Of a stretch of DNA of 64,000 nt, positions 35,315 through 44,500 are shown one piece after another (within the stretch, counting starts at the first letter, position 1; each line of letters begins with the position of its first letter). The notes under the pieces were generated by a model. The model made no database searches. It was not told where the DNA came from and was given only the letters and a program-made list of their open reading frames with translations. Source of the DNA: Senegalimassilia sp003474385. GTDB lineage: Bacteria; Actinomycetota; Coriobacteriia; Coriobacteriales; Eggerthellaceae. Location: positions 1 to 64,000 of the forward strand of contig NZ_QUCY01000015.1 in the NCBI RefSeq assembly GCF_003474385.1. Direction: 5' to 3'. Made by a program: the position numbers and the translations under genes.

Positions 35315-36586
35315 GTGGATATTCGCGAGTATGCACAGGCGTTTGATCAGGTTGAGCACGACTATGAGGATGCGGTTGCTGCGTTTGGAATCCCCTTTGA
35401 GGTGGCGGAGTCGTGCCCGCGCAAGCGGCGTTCGCAAACGGCGGCGATGTGTGGTTGCCATTGCGAAAACGGCGGCGGGTCACTATGGCATGGATGGATT
35501 TCACCGGCATGCTTGGCGTGCCGCACGGGCGAGCGCACGGCTACGTTTTTCGTTGATTTGCGTTGCACGCGACATTGCTATTTCTGCTTCAACCCGAATC
35601 AGGATCGCTACGAGTACTTCTTGTCGCACCGTCGGGATATCGTGGCCGAGCTTGAGCAGGCTGCTGCAGTTGGTGCCCAGTTCGATTGCCTGGCGATAAC
35701 GGGTGGCGAGCCGCTTTTGCATAAGGAGTCGGTTGTCGCGTTCGTGAGGCGTGCAAAGGAACTGTATTCCGACGTGCATATCCGCCTATACACGTGCGGT
35801 GACTTGCTGGATGATCCGTGCTTGGATGCGTTAGCTGATGCGGGACTTGATGAGGTACGATTTAGCATCAAGCCTGAGGATGTCGCGCGCCCCGATGCAT
35901 CCGTGTTTGGGCGAATCGAGGCTGCCGTTTCGTCGCTGCCCGATGTGATGGTTGAGATGCCGGTGATCCCCGGCACGCTTTCCGAGATGCAGGAGCTGCT
36001 TGTGCGCTTGGACGACATGGGCGTGCGTGGCGTGAACCTGTTGGAGTTCTGTTTTCCGCTGTGCAATGCGGAAGCGTTTCGTGATCGTGGGTTTGAGCTG
36101 CGCAAGCACCCTTTCAACTACTTGTATGACTACTGGTACGGCGGCGGTGTCCCCGTTGCGGGTAGCGAGGCTGAGGCGTTGACGTTGATGGAATATGCTG
36201 TGCGTGAGAGCTTGCTGCTTGGTGTGCATTATTGCAGTTCCGACAACAAGAATACGGGGCAGGTGTATCAGCAGAATAAGGTGTTCACCTGCGACGATGG
36301 GGTGTGGGCGCATTATCCGTGGCTTGAGGCCGACGAAGGCGACCGCTTGCTGAGATGCGCGAAGGCGTTTGGGGCCGATGCGGCGTGCGTGCGCGACTGG
36401 GCGCGTGCGGCCGGTGTGCCGTGTTCGTTTGACGAAGGAGTCCCGAGCGCCGCGATTCCGTTGGGCAGCGTTGCGGCGTTGCGCGAAATGTGTCCCGGCG
36501 TCGCGCTTGCGGAAAGTGCGAACGTATTCGAGCGCCGCGAAACTGGCGAGCTGTATCTGCGAGAAGTGGGCGTTCGCGAGATGTGA
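35315..36586 (+). CDS. Radical SAM protein of the molybdoenzyme cluster
   Basis: A 423-aa radical SAM protein of unknown reaction. The SAM cluster motif CTRHCYFC (C-x3-C-x2-C) comes late, near residue 84, followed by AITGGEPLLH. Before it lies an unusual Cys-rich segment, CGCHCENGGG and CLACRTG (residues 46-72), that could bind a second cluster. The C-terminal half has PEDVARPD and HYCSSDNKNTGQVYQ. The GTG start has AAGGGGG upstream; the gene sits 23 bp after torD. Its conserved position next to a molybdoenzyme suggests maturation of the enzyme or its electron carrier, but this is inference. Confidence 0.72.
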   Translation: MDIREYAQAFDQVEHDYEDAVAAFGIPFEVAESCPRKRRSQTAAMCGCHCENGGGSLWHGWISPACLACRTGERTATFFVDLRCTRHCYFCFNPNQDRYEYFLSHRRDIVAELEQAAAVGAQFDCLAITGGEPLLHKESVVAFVRRAKELYSDVHIRLYTCGDLLDDPCLDALADAGLDEVRFSIKPEDVARPDASVFGRIEAAVSSLPDVMVEMPVIPGTLSEMQELLVRLDDMGVRGVNLLEFCFPLCNAEAFRDRGFELRKHPFNYLYDYWYGGGVPVAGSEAEALTLMEYAVRESLLLGVHYCSSDNKNTGQVYQQNKVFTCDDGVWAHYPWLEADEGDRLLRCAKAFGADAACVRDWARAAGVPCSFDEGVPSAAIPLGSVAALREMCPGVALAESANVFERRETGELYLREVGVREM

Positions 36587-36593
36587 GCCGCGA

Positions 36594-36621
36594 CATGCGG
36601 AAGTTAGCGGGCCTCCGCATG
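36594..36621. repeat. Hairpin between convergent genes
   Basis: Inverted repeat CATGCGGA/TCCGCATG with a 12-nt loop between the radical SAM gene and convergent elp3. There is no T-run; it may act as a weak two-way terminator. Confidence 0.4.
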
Positions 36622-36674
36622 CGATCAAAGACAGCGGTCTTGCAGGGCGAAAGCGTCGATGCCCGCCTTGCGTC

Positions 36675-38648
36675 TTATAGGCTGCGTTGCTGGTACAGCC
36701 CGCTGTCGGCGAATCCTTGCTTGCGGTAGTAGCCGCGTGTGCCGATGGCGCTGATCACGTTTATGGCGGTGTAGCCGTTGTCGCGGGCTATATCGCAGGC
36801 TCGCTCGATGAGCATGCGGCCGAGACCTCGGTGCTGGGCGTTTTGGCCACCTTGATGCAGGCCGGCAACGCGTCCGTATACATGCACCTCGCGAATCATG
36901 GCCTCGCCGGCATCGATAGGCAGGTCAGCGACGTGTGCGCCGACGTAGTCGGCATTCGGCATGGATAGGCGCAGAAAGCCTGCGATGCGGTTGTCGGGCG
37001 TTGTCCACTGCAGGAACACCTCGTGGGTGTTCGTCGTTTCGTAAGCGATTTCCGAAAGTGAGAACTCGTCGCTTGCGGCGGCTCCGAAGGCGATTTCGCG
37101 GGAGCGGATCTCCTGCACCGGTTGGGGTCGTTTCGCGAGTTCCAGGTCGACCAGCTGGCGCAGGTTCACTTTCTTGTTGCCGGTCATGATGTCGTGTGCC
37201 GAGATGTCGCGGATCATGCGCGATATGCGCGTGAACGGCGGCGTGACCAGCACGTCTTCGGCTAGCAGGTTGACAAGCTCCTGCTCGGTGTAGGGGCGCC
37301 AGCTGCCGTCGCGCCAATGTGCGACCAGCCCCGTGCCGTCCACAAGCGCGCAGGGGTACAGCTTGATCTCGTCGGGCTTGAAGGCGGGATGCTCGACCAT
37401 GCGCCGATAATCGGCGGCGTCGCTCTCGGGCGTTGCGCCGAGCAGGTTCGTCATGAAGTGCGCGTGCGTTTTGAAGCCGAAGATACGGGCAAGCTCGAAG
37501 GCCTGCTGCATGCGATCGGTGCCGATGCCGCGATGGTTTGCCGCAAGGATGCGCTCGTCCAGGCTTTGGATGCCCATTTGCAGCTTCGTGCAGCCGAGGC
37601 GGCGCAGTGTGGCCAAGCGCTGCGGCGTGACGGCGTCGGGACGCGTTTCCACCACCAGGCCCACGCAACGGTGCTCGGCGGTTTCGTTTGCGCGTTGTAA
37701 GGCTTCTAGCTGGGAAAACGTTGCGGTCTGCCATTGCGCGGCAGCGGCCCAGCCGTTACGGGGAGCTGCATCTTGCGGGTCTTCAGGGGCGACCGATTCG
37801 GGGTCGGCCTTCTGCGTATCGCCGATTGTCGTGCAGTTTGCGAGAGCGTTGTCAGTCGTAGTGTTACGGTCATCCGTTCGGGTGCGCAAGCGGGAATCGT
37901 CCGCGCGGGTTCTGCAAGCGTATAGGTTTCGAACCGTTTCGTTGTAGGAGGCATCGCCGGCGGTGACGCGCGCTTGCGCTTCGGAGGCCCAGGCGGCAAG
38001 GTCGTCGCGTTCGCAGGCTATGCCGGCGTTTTGGTATTGCTCGCGGCGCGTTTCGGATTCACACTCTACCGTGGCTTCGCAGCCCATGTCGTTCAAGGCG
38101 CGGAACAGTTCGTGCATGTACCAGATTTGGTAGGCTTCGGGGTAGTCGCTCCACGTGCCGCCAAGCACGATGAGCTCGACCTTGTCGGTGACGTGCCCCA
38201 TTTGGTGCAGCGTGCGCAAACGCGCGGTGACCTGCAGATACGGATCGAACCAGTTGCGCTCGGCTCGTTGGCAGGCTGGCTCGTCGTGCAGGTAGCTTTT
38301 CGGCATGCGCACGTCGTTGGGACAGTACAGGCACGCGCTCGAGCACGGCCAGGGCTTCGTGAGCACGGTGACGGTGGCCACACCGGATGCGGTGCGGCGG
38401 GGTTTGACCTGCAGCGTTCGCACAAGCAGGGCCTCTTCAGCGGGCGAAACGCCCCAGGTATGCCACTGTTCGGGGCGGTGTTCCTTCGCCTCCTGATAAA
38501 ACGGCAGCAGCTTCTTCTTCGCCACATAGCGGACGGGGCCGGCCACCTCGCGGTTTCGGGCGCGGATGATGCGATCGAGTGCATCGGGGGCAAGCGGGGC
38601 GTTGGTTCGGCGGATCTCTCCGAGGATGTTCTGCAGTGTCTTTTCCAT
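36675..38648 (-). CDS. Bacterial Elp3-like tRNA uridine(34) acetyltransferase (radical SAM + GNAT)
   Basis: Elp3 homologue, expected to add a carboxymethyl-type group at the wobble uridine of tRNA using SAM and acetyl-CoA. In 657 aa (ATG at 38648) it has an N-terminal helical part and the radical SAM Cys motif in WPCSSACLYCPND (about 110). CVGLVVETRPD and QMGIQSLDERIL follow near 345-380. The C-terminal GNAT domain has HRGLGRMLIERA and GTRGYYRKQGF. Between about residues 235 and 330 lies a low-complexity, Thr/Asp/Ala-rich insert not expected in the family core. The gene stands alone and converges on the radical SAM gene. Confidence 0.9.
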   Translation of the reverse strand: MEKTLQNILGEIRRTNAPLAPDALDRIIRARNREVAGPVRYVAKKKLLPFYQEAKEHRPEQWHTWGVSPAEEALLVRTLQVKPRRTASGVATVTVLTKPWPCSSACLYCPNDVRMPKSYLHDEPACQRAERNWFDPYLQVTARLRTLHQMGHVTDKVELIVLGGTWSDYPEAYQIWYMHELFRALNDMGCEATVECESETRREQYQNAGIACERDDLAAWASEAQARVTAGDASYNETVRNLYACRTRADDSRLRTRTDDRNTTTDNALANCTTIGDTQKADPESVAPEDPQDAAPRNGWAAAAQWQTATFSQLEALQRANETAEHRCVGLVVETRPDAVTPQRLATLRRLGCTKLQMGIQSLDERILAANHRGIGTDRMQQAFELARIFGFKTHAHFMTNLLGATPESDAADYRRMVEHPAFKPDEIKLYPCALVDGTGLVAHWRDGSWRPYTEQELVNLLAEDVLVTPPFTRISRMIRDISAHDIMTGNKKVNLRQLVDLELAKRPQPVQEIRSREIAFGAAASDEFSLSEIAYETTNTHEVFLQWTTPDNRIAGFLRLSMPNADYVGAHVADLPIDAGEAMIREVHVYGRVAGLHQGGQNAQHRGLGRMLIERACDIARDNGYTAINVISAIGTRGYYRKQGFADSGLYQQRSL

Positions 38649-39144
38649 AGCCGGTATTGTACGGCATCGCGCAAAGGGGCGAAGGGGTGGTGCGCCTGTG
38701 TCAAGAAAAGCCGTGCAATTGTGCGCGGGTCGGCCGACGCGCAAACCGCCCCGGCTTTGTCTCATTACGCTTGGGCGTGTACGAAGCTGGGGACCAGGAA
38801 TGCAACAGCTATGGTTGGGGAACAGAGTCGAGCGCGGGGCCTGATCGCGTGCTGGACGTGGAAGCGGCAAGAAACGCTTTGGGTTTTGGGGAGCGCTCGA
38901 TATCGTCGCTTGCGCCGAAATGTCTACACATACGTGAAGGCCTTGCGGAACATACGCGGCGGTTCCATGCAAATGCTCGACGGGTTGGGGCTTAGATGAT
39001 GCAGAGCGCTTATCGATGGTGTGTCAAAAAGGCTAATGACCAGGCATTATCCGCTTATCGAGAAATCAGTTCCCAAGTGATGTTGGCTTAGTGCCATTTA
39101 AACGGCCACGTTAGAATTAAGGAAAAGAACGAAACGAAGCAACG

Positions 39145-40338
39145 ATGGGAATGCCCGTGGACAAGCCGCTTACATATCTGGACAACGCCGCAACGACGCC
39201 TCCTTATCCGGAAGTGCTTGCGCGCATGCACGAGGTCATGATGGATGGCTGGGGCAATCCTTCGTCGCCGCATGTGGTAGGGCGTCGCGCAAAGGAGATG
39301 CTTGAGGACAGTCGTGCGATCATCGCCGATGTGCTTGGCGTTGATGCTGATGAGATCTATTTCACTTCCGGGTCGACGGAATCGAACAATCTAGCCATAC
39401 GCGGGGCGTGCTTGGCTCAGCGTGAGAATCCGGGCAAGATCATCACCTCCACGTTGGAGCATTCGTCGGTGACCCGAACCGTTCGCGGCATGCGACGCGA
39501 TTTTGATTGGGATTGCCGCTACGTCGATGCGCCGGATGGCTGCTTCGACATGGAGCAGCTGGCCGAACAGTTGCAGGACGGTCCCACGTCGCTTATCTCG
39601 GTGATGCGCGTGCAAAACGAGACGGGTTGGATCTTCCCTATTCCTGAAATCGCGCAGCTGCGTGACGAGCTTGCTCCGGGCGTGCCGCTGCACTGCGATG
39701 CCACGCAGGCGTTTTGCAAGATGCCTGTCGACCCTCGCGAATGGGGCGTGCAACTGCTTACGGCGGGCGCGCACAAGATCGGCGGGCCGCGCGGCATCGG
39801 CATCCTGTATGTGCGGCGCGGCCTCCCCATGCATACCACCGCGTTCGGCGGCAACCAGGAGCGCGGTTTGCGTTCGGGCACTGAGCCGGTATTCCTTGCC
39901 GTGGGCATGGCGGAAGCCGTGCGCATCACGGCGGCGCATATGGAAACGGACATGGAATACGCGGCAAGCCTTCGCGAGCGCGCCATCGAGGGCTTGAAGC
40001 GCGAGATCCCCGATGTGGTTGTGCATGCGCCCGAAGGCGGAAGCCCCTACATTCTGAGCATCAGCGTGCCGGGTTTGCCCAACGCCGTGTCGGTGAAGTA
40101 TCTGTCCGGTCGCCGCGTGTGCGTGTCGCGCGCCTCGGCGTGCGAGGAAAGTCACACCACCGTCGCGCCGGGCACGTGGCGTCCGAAGCATCCGCTGGCG
40201 CTGCAGGCGGCAGGCATCCCGCTTCGCGAGGGCAAGGAAACGCTGCGTGCAAGCTTCTTCCATCGCAATACTCCTGAAGATGTGGATCGCTTCGTTGCCG
40301 TGCTGGCGCAGTGCGCCCGAGAGATGCGCGAGTCGTAG
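39145..40338 (+). CDS. Cysteine desulfurase (NifS/IscS family)
   Basis: PLP enzyme that takes sulfur from cysteine for Fe-S clusters and tRNA thiolation. In 397 aa it has LDNAATTPPYPEVL at the start, FTSGSTESNNLAI, the PLP lysine in TAGAHKIGGPRGIG (about residue 210) and the active-site Cys loop SRASACEESH (about 332). That loop reads RASACEE rather than the more common SxSACSS. An ATG at 39151 is an alternative start. It could feed MnmA at 8715. The next gene, a methyltransferase, starts 4 bp later. The roughly 500 bp before it (38649-39144) hold nothing I recognise. Confidence 0.92.
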   Translation: MGMPVDKPLTYLDNAATTPPYPEVLARMHEVMMDGWGNPSSPHVVGRRAKEMLEDSRAIIADVLGVDADEIYFTSGSTESNNLAIRGACLAQRENPGKIITSTLEHSSVTRTVRGMRRDFDWDCRYVDAPDGCFDMEQLAEQLQDGPTSLISVMRVQNETGWIFPIPEIAQLRDELAPGVPLHCDATQAFCKMPVDPREWGVQLLTAGAHKIGGPRGIGILYVRRGLPMHTTAFGGNQERGLRSGTEPVFLAVGMAEAVRITAAHMETDMEYAASLRERAIEGLKREIPDVVVHAPEGGSPYILSISVPGLPNAVSVKYLSGRRVCVSRASACEESHTTVAPGTWRPKHPLALQAAGIPLREGKETLRASFFHRNTPEDVDRFVAVLAQCAREMRES

Positions 40339-40342
40339 GAAT

Positions 40343-41242
40343 ATGGAACTGCGTGGGGGCGCCAACCGCGGGCACGCGTTTGCAGTCGCAAGCAGCGGCG
40401 CAGCTTGCGCGGCCGATGCGGCTGAAGACCTTGTGGCGAGCGGTGGTGCGGCAAGGGGCGCCGAAGAGGTGCTGGCGCTGCGCTTGTGCGCGCTGACCGG
40501 CGAGTTTTATCGCGCGAACGCGGAATCGTTCTCGCAGACACGGCAGTCGCCATGGCAGGGCTGGGTGCGCTTGCTCGAGGTCATGGATGCGCGTGCAGCT
40601 GAGCGAGAGCTGCTGCGCGTGCTCGATGTGGCGTGCGGCAATCTGCGTTTCGAGCGATATTTGGCGGACGCCTTGCCTGGCAGGATGCTGTCGGGTTGGG
40701 CGGTGGACAATTGCGAGCCGCTGGTGGAAGCGGGGGAGCGGAGTGAGTTCGGGCCCTTGTCCCGAATAGCCTTCCAGAACCTTGATGTGATCGAGCGGCT
40801 TTCCGGCGGCCGCCTTCGGGAGTCGCTTGAGGCGCCGGACGCGTCCCGCGACCTGGCCGTATCGTTCGGGTTCATGCATCATGTGCCGTTGGAATGCTGG
40901 CGTGCGGAGCTTCTGCGCACGCTTATCGCGAAGGTGCGCCCGGGTGGGTTCGTGGCAGTGAGCTTCTGGCGATTCCTGAACAGCGATAAGCTGGCGGGGA
41001 AGGCGAAGGAAACCACGAGCCGTGCGCGTGCTGAGCTGGGGATTCCCGAGCTGCCGCCGAACGATTATCTGCTGGGTTGGCAGGACACGCAGGGGCTGTA
41101 CCGCTATTGCCACCATTTCGACGAGCCGGAAATCGAGCGGCTGTTGGCGATGATGGCGGATTCTGCGGACCTCGTGAGCCGTTTCGAGGCAGATGGCAGG
41201 ACAGGGAACTTGAACGAATACGTGGTTTTGCGCGTGAAGTAA
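40343..41242 (+). CDS. Class I SAM-dependent methyltransferase
   Basis: A 299-aa soluble protein with a Rossmann-like SAM-binding motif RVLDVACGNLRFERYL (about residues 92-107), a later FGFMHHVPLECW and VRPGGFVAVSFW, as in small-molecule or tRNA methyltransferases. The substrate is not predictable. It starts 4 bp after the desulfurase stop with AGGAAT as ribosome site, so both are on one transcript; a tRNA or cofactor role alongside the desulfurase is possible but unproven. Confidence 0.8.
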   Translation: MELRGGANRGHAFAVASSGAACAADAAEDLVASGGAARGAEEVLALRLCALTGEFYRANAESFSQTRQSPWQGWVRLLEVMDARAAERELLRVLDVACGNLRFERYLADALPGRMLSGWAVDNCEPLVEAGERSEFGPLSRIAFQNLDVIERLSGGRLRESLEAPDASRDLAVSFGFMHHVPLECWRAELLRTLIAKVRPGGFVAVSFWRFLNSDKLAGKAKETTSRARAELGIPELPPNDYLLGWQDTQGLYRYCHHFDEPEIERLLAMMADSADLVSRFEADGRTGNLNEYVVLRVK

Positions 41243-41287
41243 GGGGCGGCCGCCATGCGAATCGTTCGCAGGCAACCGCCCTTTATC
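41241..41287. terminator. Terminator between convergent methyltransferase and ABC permease genes
   Basis: Long imperfect hairpin (AAGGGGCGG on the left, CCGCCCTT on the right, an inner stem GCGAA/TTCGC) followed by a short T-rich stretch. It lies in the 59-bp gap between the two convergent genes. Confidence 0.6.
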
Positions 41288-41301
41288 GTTTCGGTGTTCG
41301 G

Positions 41302-43533
41302 CTACGCAAGCAACTTCTTGCCTGCGCCGGAGATCACTGCCGATCGTGCAACCAGGTACGTCGACGCCAAGTAGATTGCATATACCGTAACTACCAGCGC
41401 GATGCCGATGGTAAGCGTGCCGGTAACAGCCCCCGCGCCCCAAAGCGATAGCAGGTTCTTGTACAGAAGGCTGATCGCGCATGCGGAATGGCAGCCTGCG
41501 ACCAGGAGCGGAGCCACGAAATAGATGCCGATCTGCGTGCGCAGGCTTCGCAGCACCATGCTCCTGTCGCATCCGAGCTGGGCCAGCAGGCGATAGCGAG
41601 GGATACCATCCGCTATCTCGGAGAGTTGCTGAACGGAAAGGACCGCTGCGGTAGTCATCAGGAAGACAAACCCTATGTAGAGCGCCAGGTAAACCAAGAG
41701 CAGCTTAAGCCCCATGCTATCGGCGATAACGCCCTCGCTTGTGTAGTAGTAAGACGCCGGCCATGCGCCAGACTCGTAGGTCGAGCCCATCTCGGCATGC
41801 TCTTCGCTCGGGGGAACTGCCTTGCCGTACTCGGCCATCAGGTCTTTCATGGCCTGTTCTAGCGAGTCGCCAACCAGGTTGACGTTCAACTCGCTCATAG
41901 ACGGTAGATCGCCGGCGGCGAACCTGTCAGCCGCCAATTCATCGGGAACAACCAGCACGGCGATCAGGCAGCTCATGTTGCTCACCTGGAGCGATTGCGA
42001 GACAACCTGCCCGGATGCGGTCAGCTCATGGCCGTCAACGGTGATGGTGCGCCCTTTCTGGCCAAGAGCCTTCGCGTAGTCGGCAGATTTATCGACCGTG
42101 TTGTCGACCAGGTACTCGTTGGGAGCAAGCTCGATCGGCTTTTCGCCTGTAAGCTGACGTGCGGCGTTGAACTGCGATAACGGCACGTACTGCACACCCT
42201 CGTCGGCCATGCTGGAGTTCTCGTCGGAGCCGATTTGGGCAAGTGTGAATCCGCACGCATCGACAAGCTGTCTTTCCGTCAAATCGTTCGCAAGCCACGT
42301 GTCCACCTGAGCCGAGCCGGTCACGCGCTCGTCCCAATCGGGAATGAGCGACTTCATATACGCGGCGGTGGAACCGCCGTTCGCCTGCCACAGGCTGTGG
42401 ATCTCGTTGCGCTGGGCCTCGGCTTCCCGAATCGCGGCCGCCTTCTCCTCTTCCCCGCCATACTGGTCTGCCGGCACCGCTTCCATATCGGAGATGTCGA
42501 GCGACATCAGGTTCGCGCGGATGGATGCGTCGAACTGGGTGTTCTCCTCTAGCTGGTCGGAGAAGAGCGACGCCAGACTGAAGCCCGTGGAGAACACAAC
42601 GATGCTAAAGAATAGAAGAACGGTAACCGCCCACAGCGATACGAACGCAGTGTTCACCTTCGCGGCGATTTGGCGCATGGTGAACATGGCAAGTCCCTTG
42701 AAATAGATGCTGCGCAGGCGCTGGATCAGCAGGATGAAGAACCCCGATGCCGACCAGAACAGGCCCAGCGTGCCGACGAGCATCAGCGCGGTTGCGGTGC
42801 GGAAGTGCTCGCCGAAGTACACGAGGCCGTCGAGGTTGAGCTCGGCATACGCCTTCGCCAGAATCAGGCACGACAGCACGAAGACAACGAGGCAGACGAT
42901 GGGGTTGCGCACGGGCATGCGCTCGTTGCGGGAGTTGGCCGAAAGCAGCGTGGCAAGCTTGCAGCGCGAAATCTGCACGGCGTTGAACAGAGCGACCACA
43001 ACGAAGATGAGCGCGAAGCACCCCAGCGTCAGCTCGGCGGACCGGGCGCTGAACAGCAGATGGTAGTCGCTGATAGCCACGCCGATGAGGCCAGCCGTGG
43101 CGAAGGCGATCGCTTGCGAAATCAAAAAGCCCAACCCAAGGCCCGCCAGCAGTGCGATCACGCCGACGATCAGCGTTTCCATCAGCACCACCGAAGAGAC
43201 TTGGCGCGGGCTCATGCCCAGCAGCAGGTACGTGCCGAACTCCTTTTTGCGTGCCCGAACAACGAACCGGTTGGCGTACAGGACCAAAAAGCCCAAAACC
43301 ACGGCGACGACGACGCTGAAATAGGTCATGACCTGGGCGAGGATGTCGAAAATGCTCTCACCGGACGCTAGAAACACGTTCGCGGCGCCTTCTTGGGCCT
43401 CGAACAGCACGCGGGAGTCCTCGATAGCGTTGAAGGCGTAGAACACCGCCACGCCCAAAGTGAGGGTAACGAAATACACAGCGTAGTCGCGCATGCTGCG
43501 GCGTACGTTGCGCAAGGCAAGTTTCATCAACAT
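41302..43533 (-). CDS. FtsX-like ABC permease, BceB type
   Basis: A 743-aa permease with about ten membrane segments and a large extracellular domain between segments 7 and 8 (residues about 315-560), the layout of BceB proteins that recognise peptide antibiotics such as bacitracin. N-terminus is MLMKLALRNVRRSMRDYAVYF. The ATG at 43533 is preferred over a GTG at 43542 because AGGCGG lies 8 nt before it. It follows its ATPase by a few bases and works with the histidine kinase and response regulator upstream. Confidence 0.85.
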   Translation of the reverse strand: MLMKLALRNVRRSMRDYAVYFVTLTLGVAVFYAFNAIEDSRVLFEAQEGAANVFLASGESIFDILAQVMTYFSVVVAVVLGFLVLYANRFVVRARKKEFGTYLLLGMSPRQVSSVVLMETLIVGVIALLAGLGLGFLISQAIAFATAGLIGVAISDYHLLFSARSAELTLGCFALIFVVVALFNAVQISRCKLATLLSANSRNERMPVRNPIVCLVVFVLSCLILAKAYAELNLDGLVYFGEHFRTATALMLVGTLGLFWSASGFFILLIQRLRSIYFKGLAMFTMRQIAAKVNTAFVSLWAVTVLLFFSIVVFSTGFSLASLFSDQLEENTQFDASIRANLMSLDISDMEAVPADQYGGEEEKAAAIREAEAQRNEIHSLWQANGGSTAAYMKSLIPDWDERVTGSAQVDTWLANDLTERQLVDACGFTLAQIGSDENSSMADEGVQYVPLSQFNAARQLTGEKPIELAPNEYLVDNTVDKSADYAKALGQKGRTITVDGHELTASGQVVSQSLQVSNMSCLIAVLVVPDELAADRFAAGDLPSMSELNVNLVGDSLEQAMKDLMAEYGKAVPPSEEHAEMGSTYESGAWPASYYYTSEGVIADSMGLKLLLVYLALYIGFVFLMTTAAVLSVQQLSEIADGIPRYRLLAQLGCDRSMVLRSLRTQIGIYFVAPLLVAGCHSACAISLLYKNLLSLWGAGAVTGTLTIGIALVVTVYAIYLASTYLVARSAVISGAGKKLLA

Positions 43534-43545
43534 GATGGCCACCGC

Positions 43546-44415
43546 CTAGTTGCGCGGCTTGGCAGCGTGCGAGGGCGCGAATCCGACCGCGGGGGAGTCG
43601 CCCTGCTTGCCGGAAAGGAACGCCTGAACCTCGAGGATGCGCTGGTAGAAATCGGTTCGGGCGTCATCGCCGCGGCGCAGCTCGTTGAACAGCTTGCCGT
43701 CTTTGATGAACAGGATGCGATCGGCGTAGGAGGCCGCGACCGCATCGTGCGTGACCATCATGATGGTGGCATGCAGCTTTGCGTTCAATACCTCGAGGGT
43801 TTCAAGGAGGACTGCGGCGTTGCGCGAATCGAGCGCACCGGTGGGCTCGTCGGCAAGGACCAGCTTCGGGTCGGCGACGATGGCGCGCGCCGCGGCAACG
43901 CGTTGGCGCTGGCCGCCCGACATCTGGCGCGGGTATTTCCGCAGGACGTCCGTCACGCCGAGCATGTTCGCGGTGCTATCGACCTTCGCGCGGACGGCAT
44001 CGGCCTTCTCGCCCTTGATGGTAAGGGCCAGGGCGATGTTCTCGAAACCGGTCAGGGTGTCAAGCAGGTTTGCGTCCTGGAAGATGAAGCCTAGGTCATC
44101 GCGGCGGAACTTGGAGAGCTGACGGCTGCGCAGCTGCGTGATGTCGAGCCCGTTTAGGATGATGTTTCCGCTGGTCACGGTGTCGATGGTGGAGATGCAG
44201 TTCAGAAGCGTGCTTTTGCCCGAGCCCGATGGGCCCATCACGCCGACGAACTCGCCTTTGCAGATGTCGAACGACACGTCGTCGAGCGCGCGCGTGACGG
44301 CCTCTCGCGAGCCGTACACCTTCCGAACGTCGCGCACGGAAAGCAGGACGTTGCGGCTGTCGGGCCGGCCCGCGTTCGCGATGCCTGCCGGTGGGGTTGC
44401 GGTAACTATGGTCAT
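43546..44415 (-). CDS. ABC transporter ATP-binding protein, BceA type
   Basis: A 289-aa ATPase of the peptide-antibiotic/LolD-MacB class. Motifs: Walker A GPSGSGKSTLLN (about residue 60), the Q-loop FIFQDANLLDTL, signature MSGGQRQRVAAARA (about 165), Walker B LVLADEPTGALD and H-loop VTHDA. The N-terminal 25 residues and the last 25 (ending SHAAKPRN) are extensions. AAAGGAA precedes the ATG. It lies between the kinase gene and the permease gene in a four-gene Bce-like module. Confidence 0.9.
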   Translation of the reverse strand: MTIVTATPPAGIANAGRPDSRNVLLSVRDVRKVYGSREAVTRALDDVSFDICKGEFVGVMGPSGSGKSTLLNCISTIDTVTSGNIILNGLDITQLRSRQLSKFRRDDLGFIFQDANLLDTLTGFENIALALTIKGEKADAVRAKVDSTANMLGVTDVLRKYPRQMSGGQRQRVAAARAIVADPKLVLADEPTGALDSRNAAVLLETLEVLNAKLHATIMMVTHDAVAASYADRILFIKDGKLFNELRRGDDARTDFYQRILEVQAFLSGKQGDSPAVGFAPSHAAKPRN

Positions 44416-44500
44416 GGGGGATTCCTTTCTCTTTGATTCGGCATATCCCCATGATGCGGCGCTTGCGAAAACGGAGCCATCGAAGGGCCTTACCGCAATC

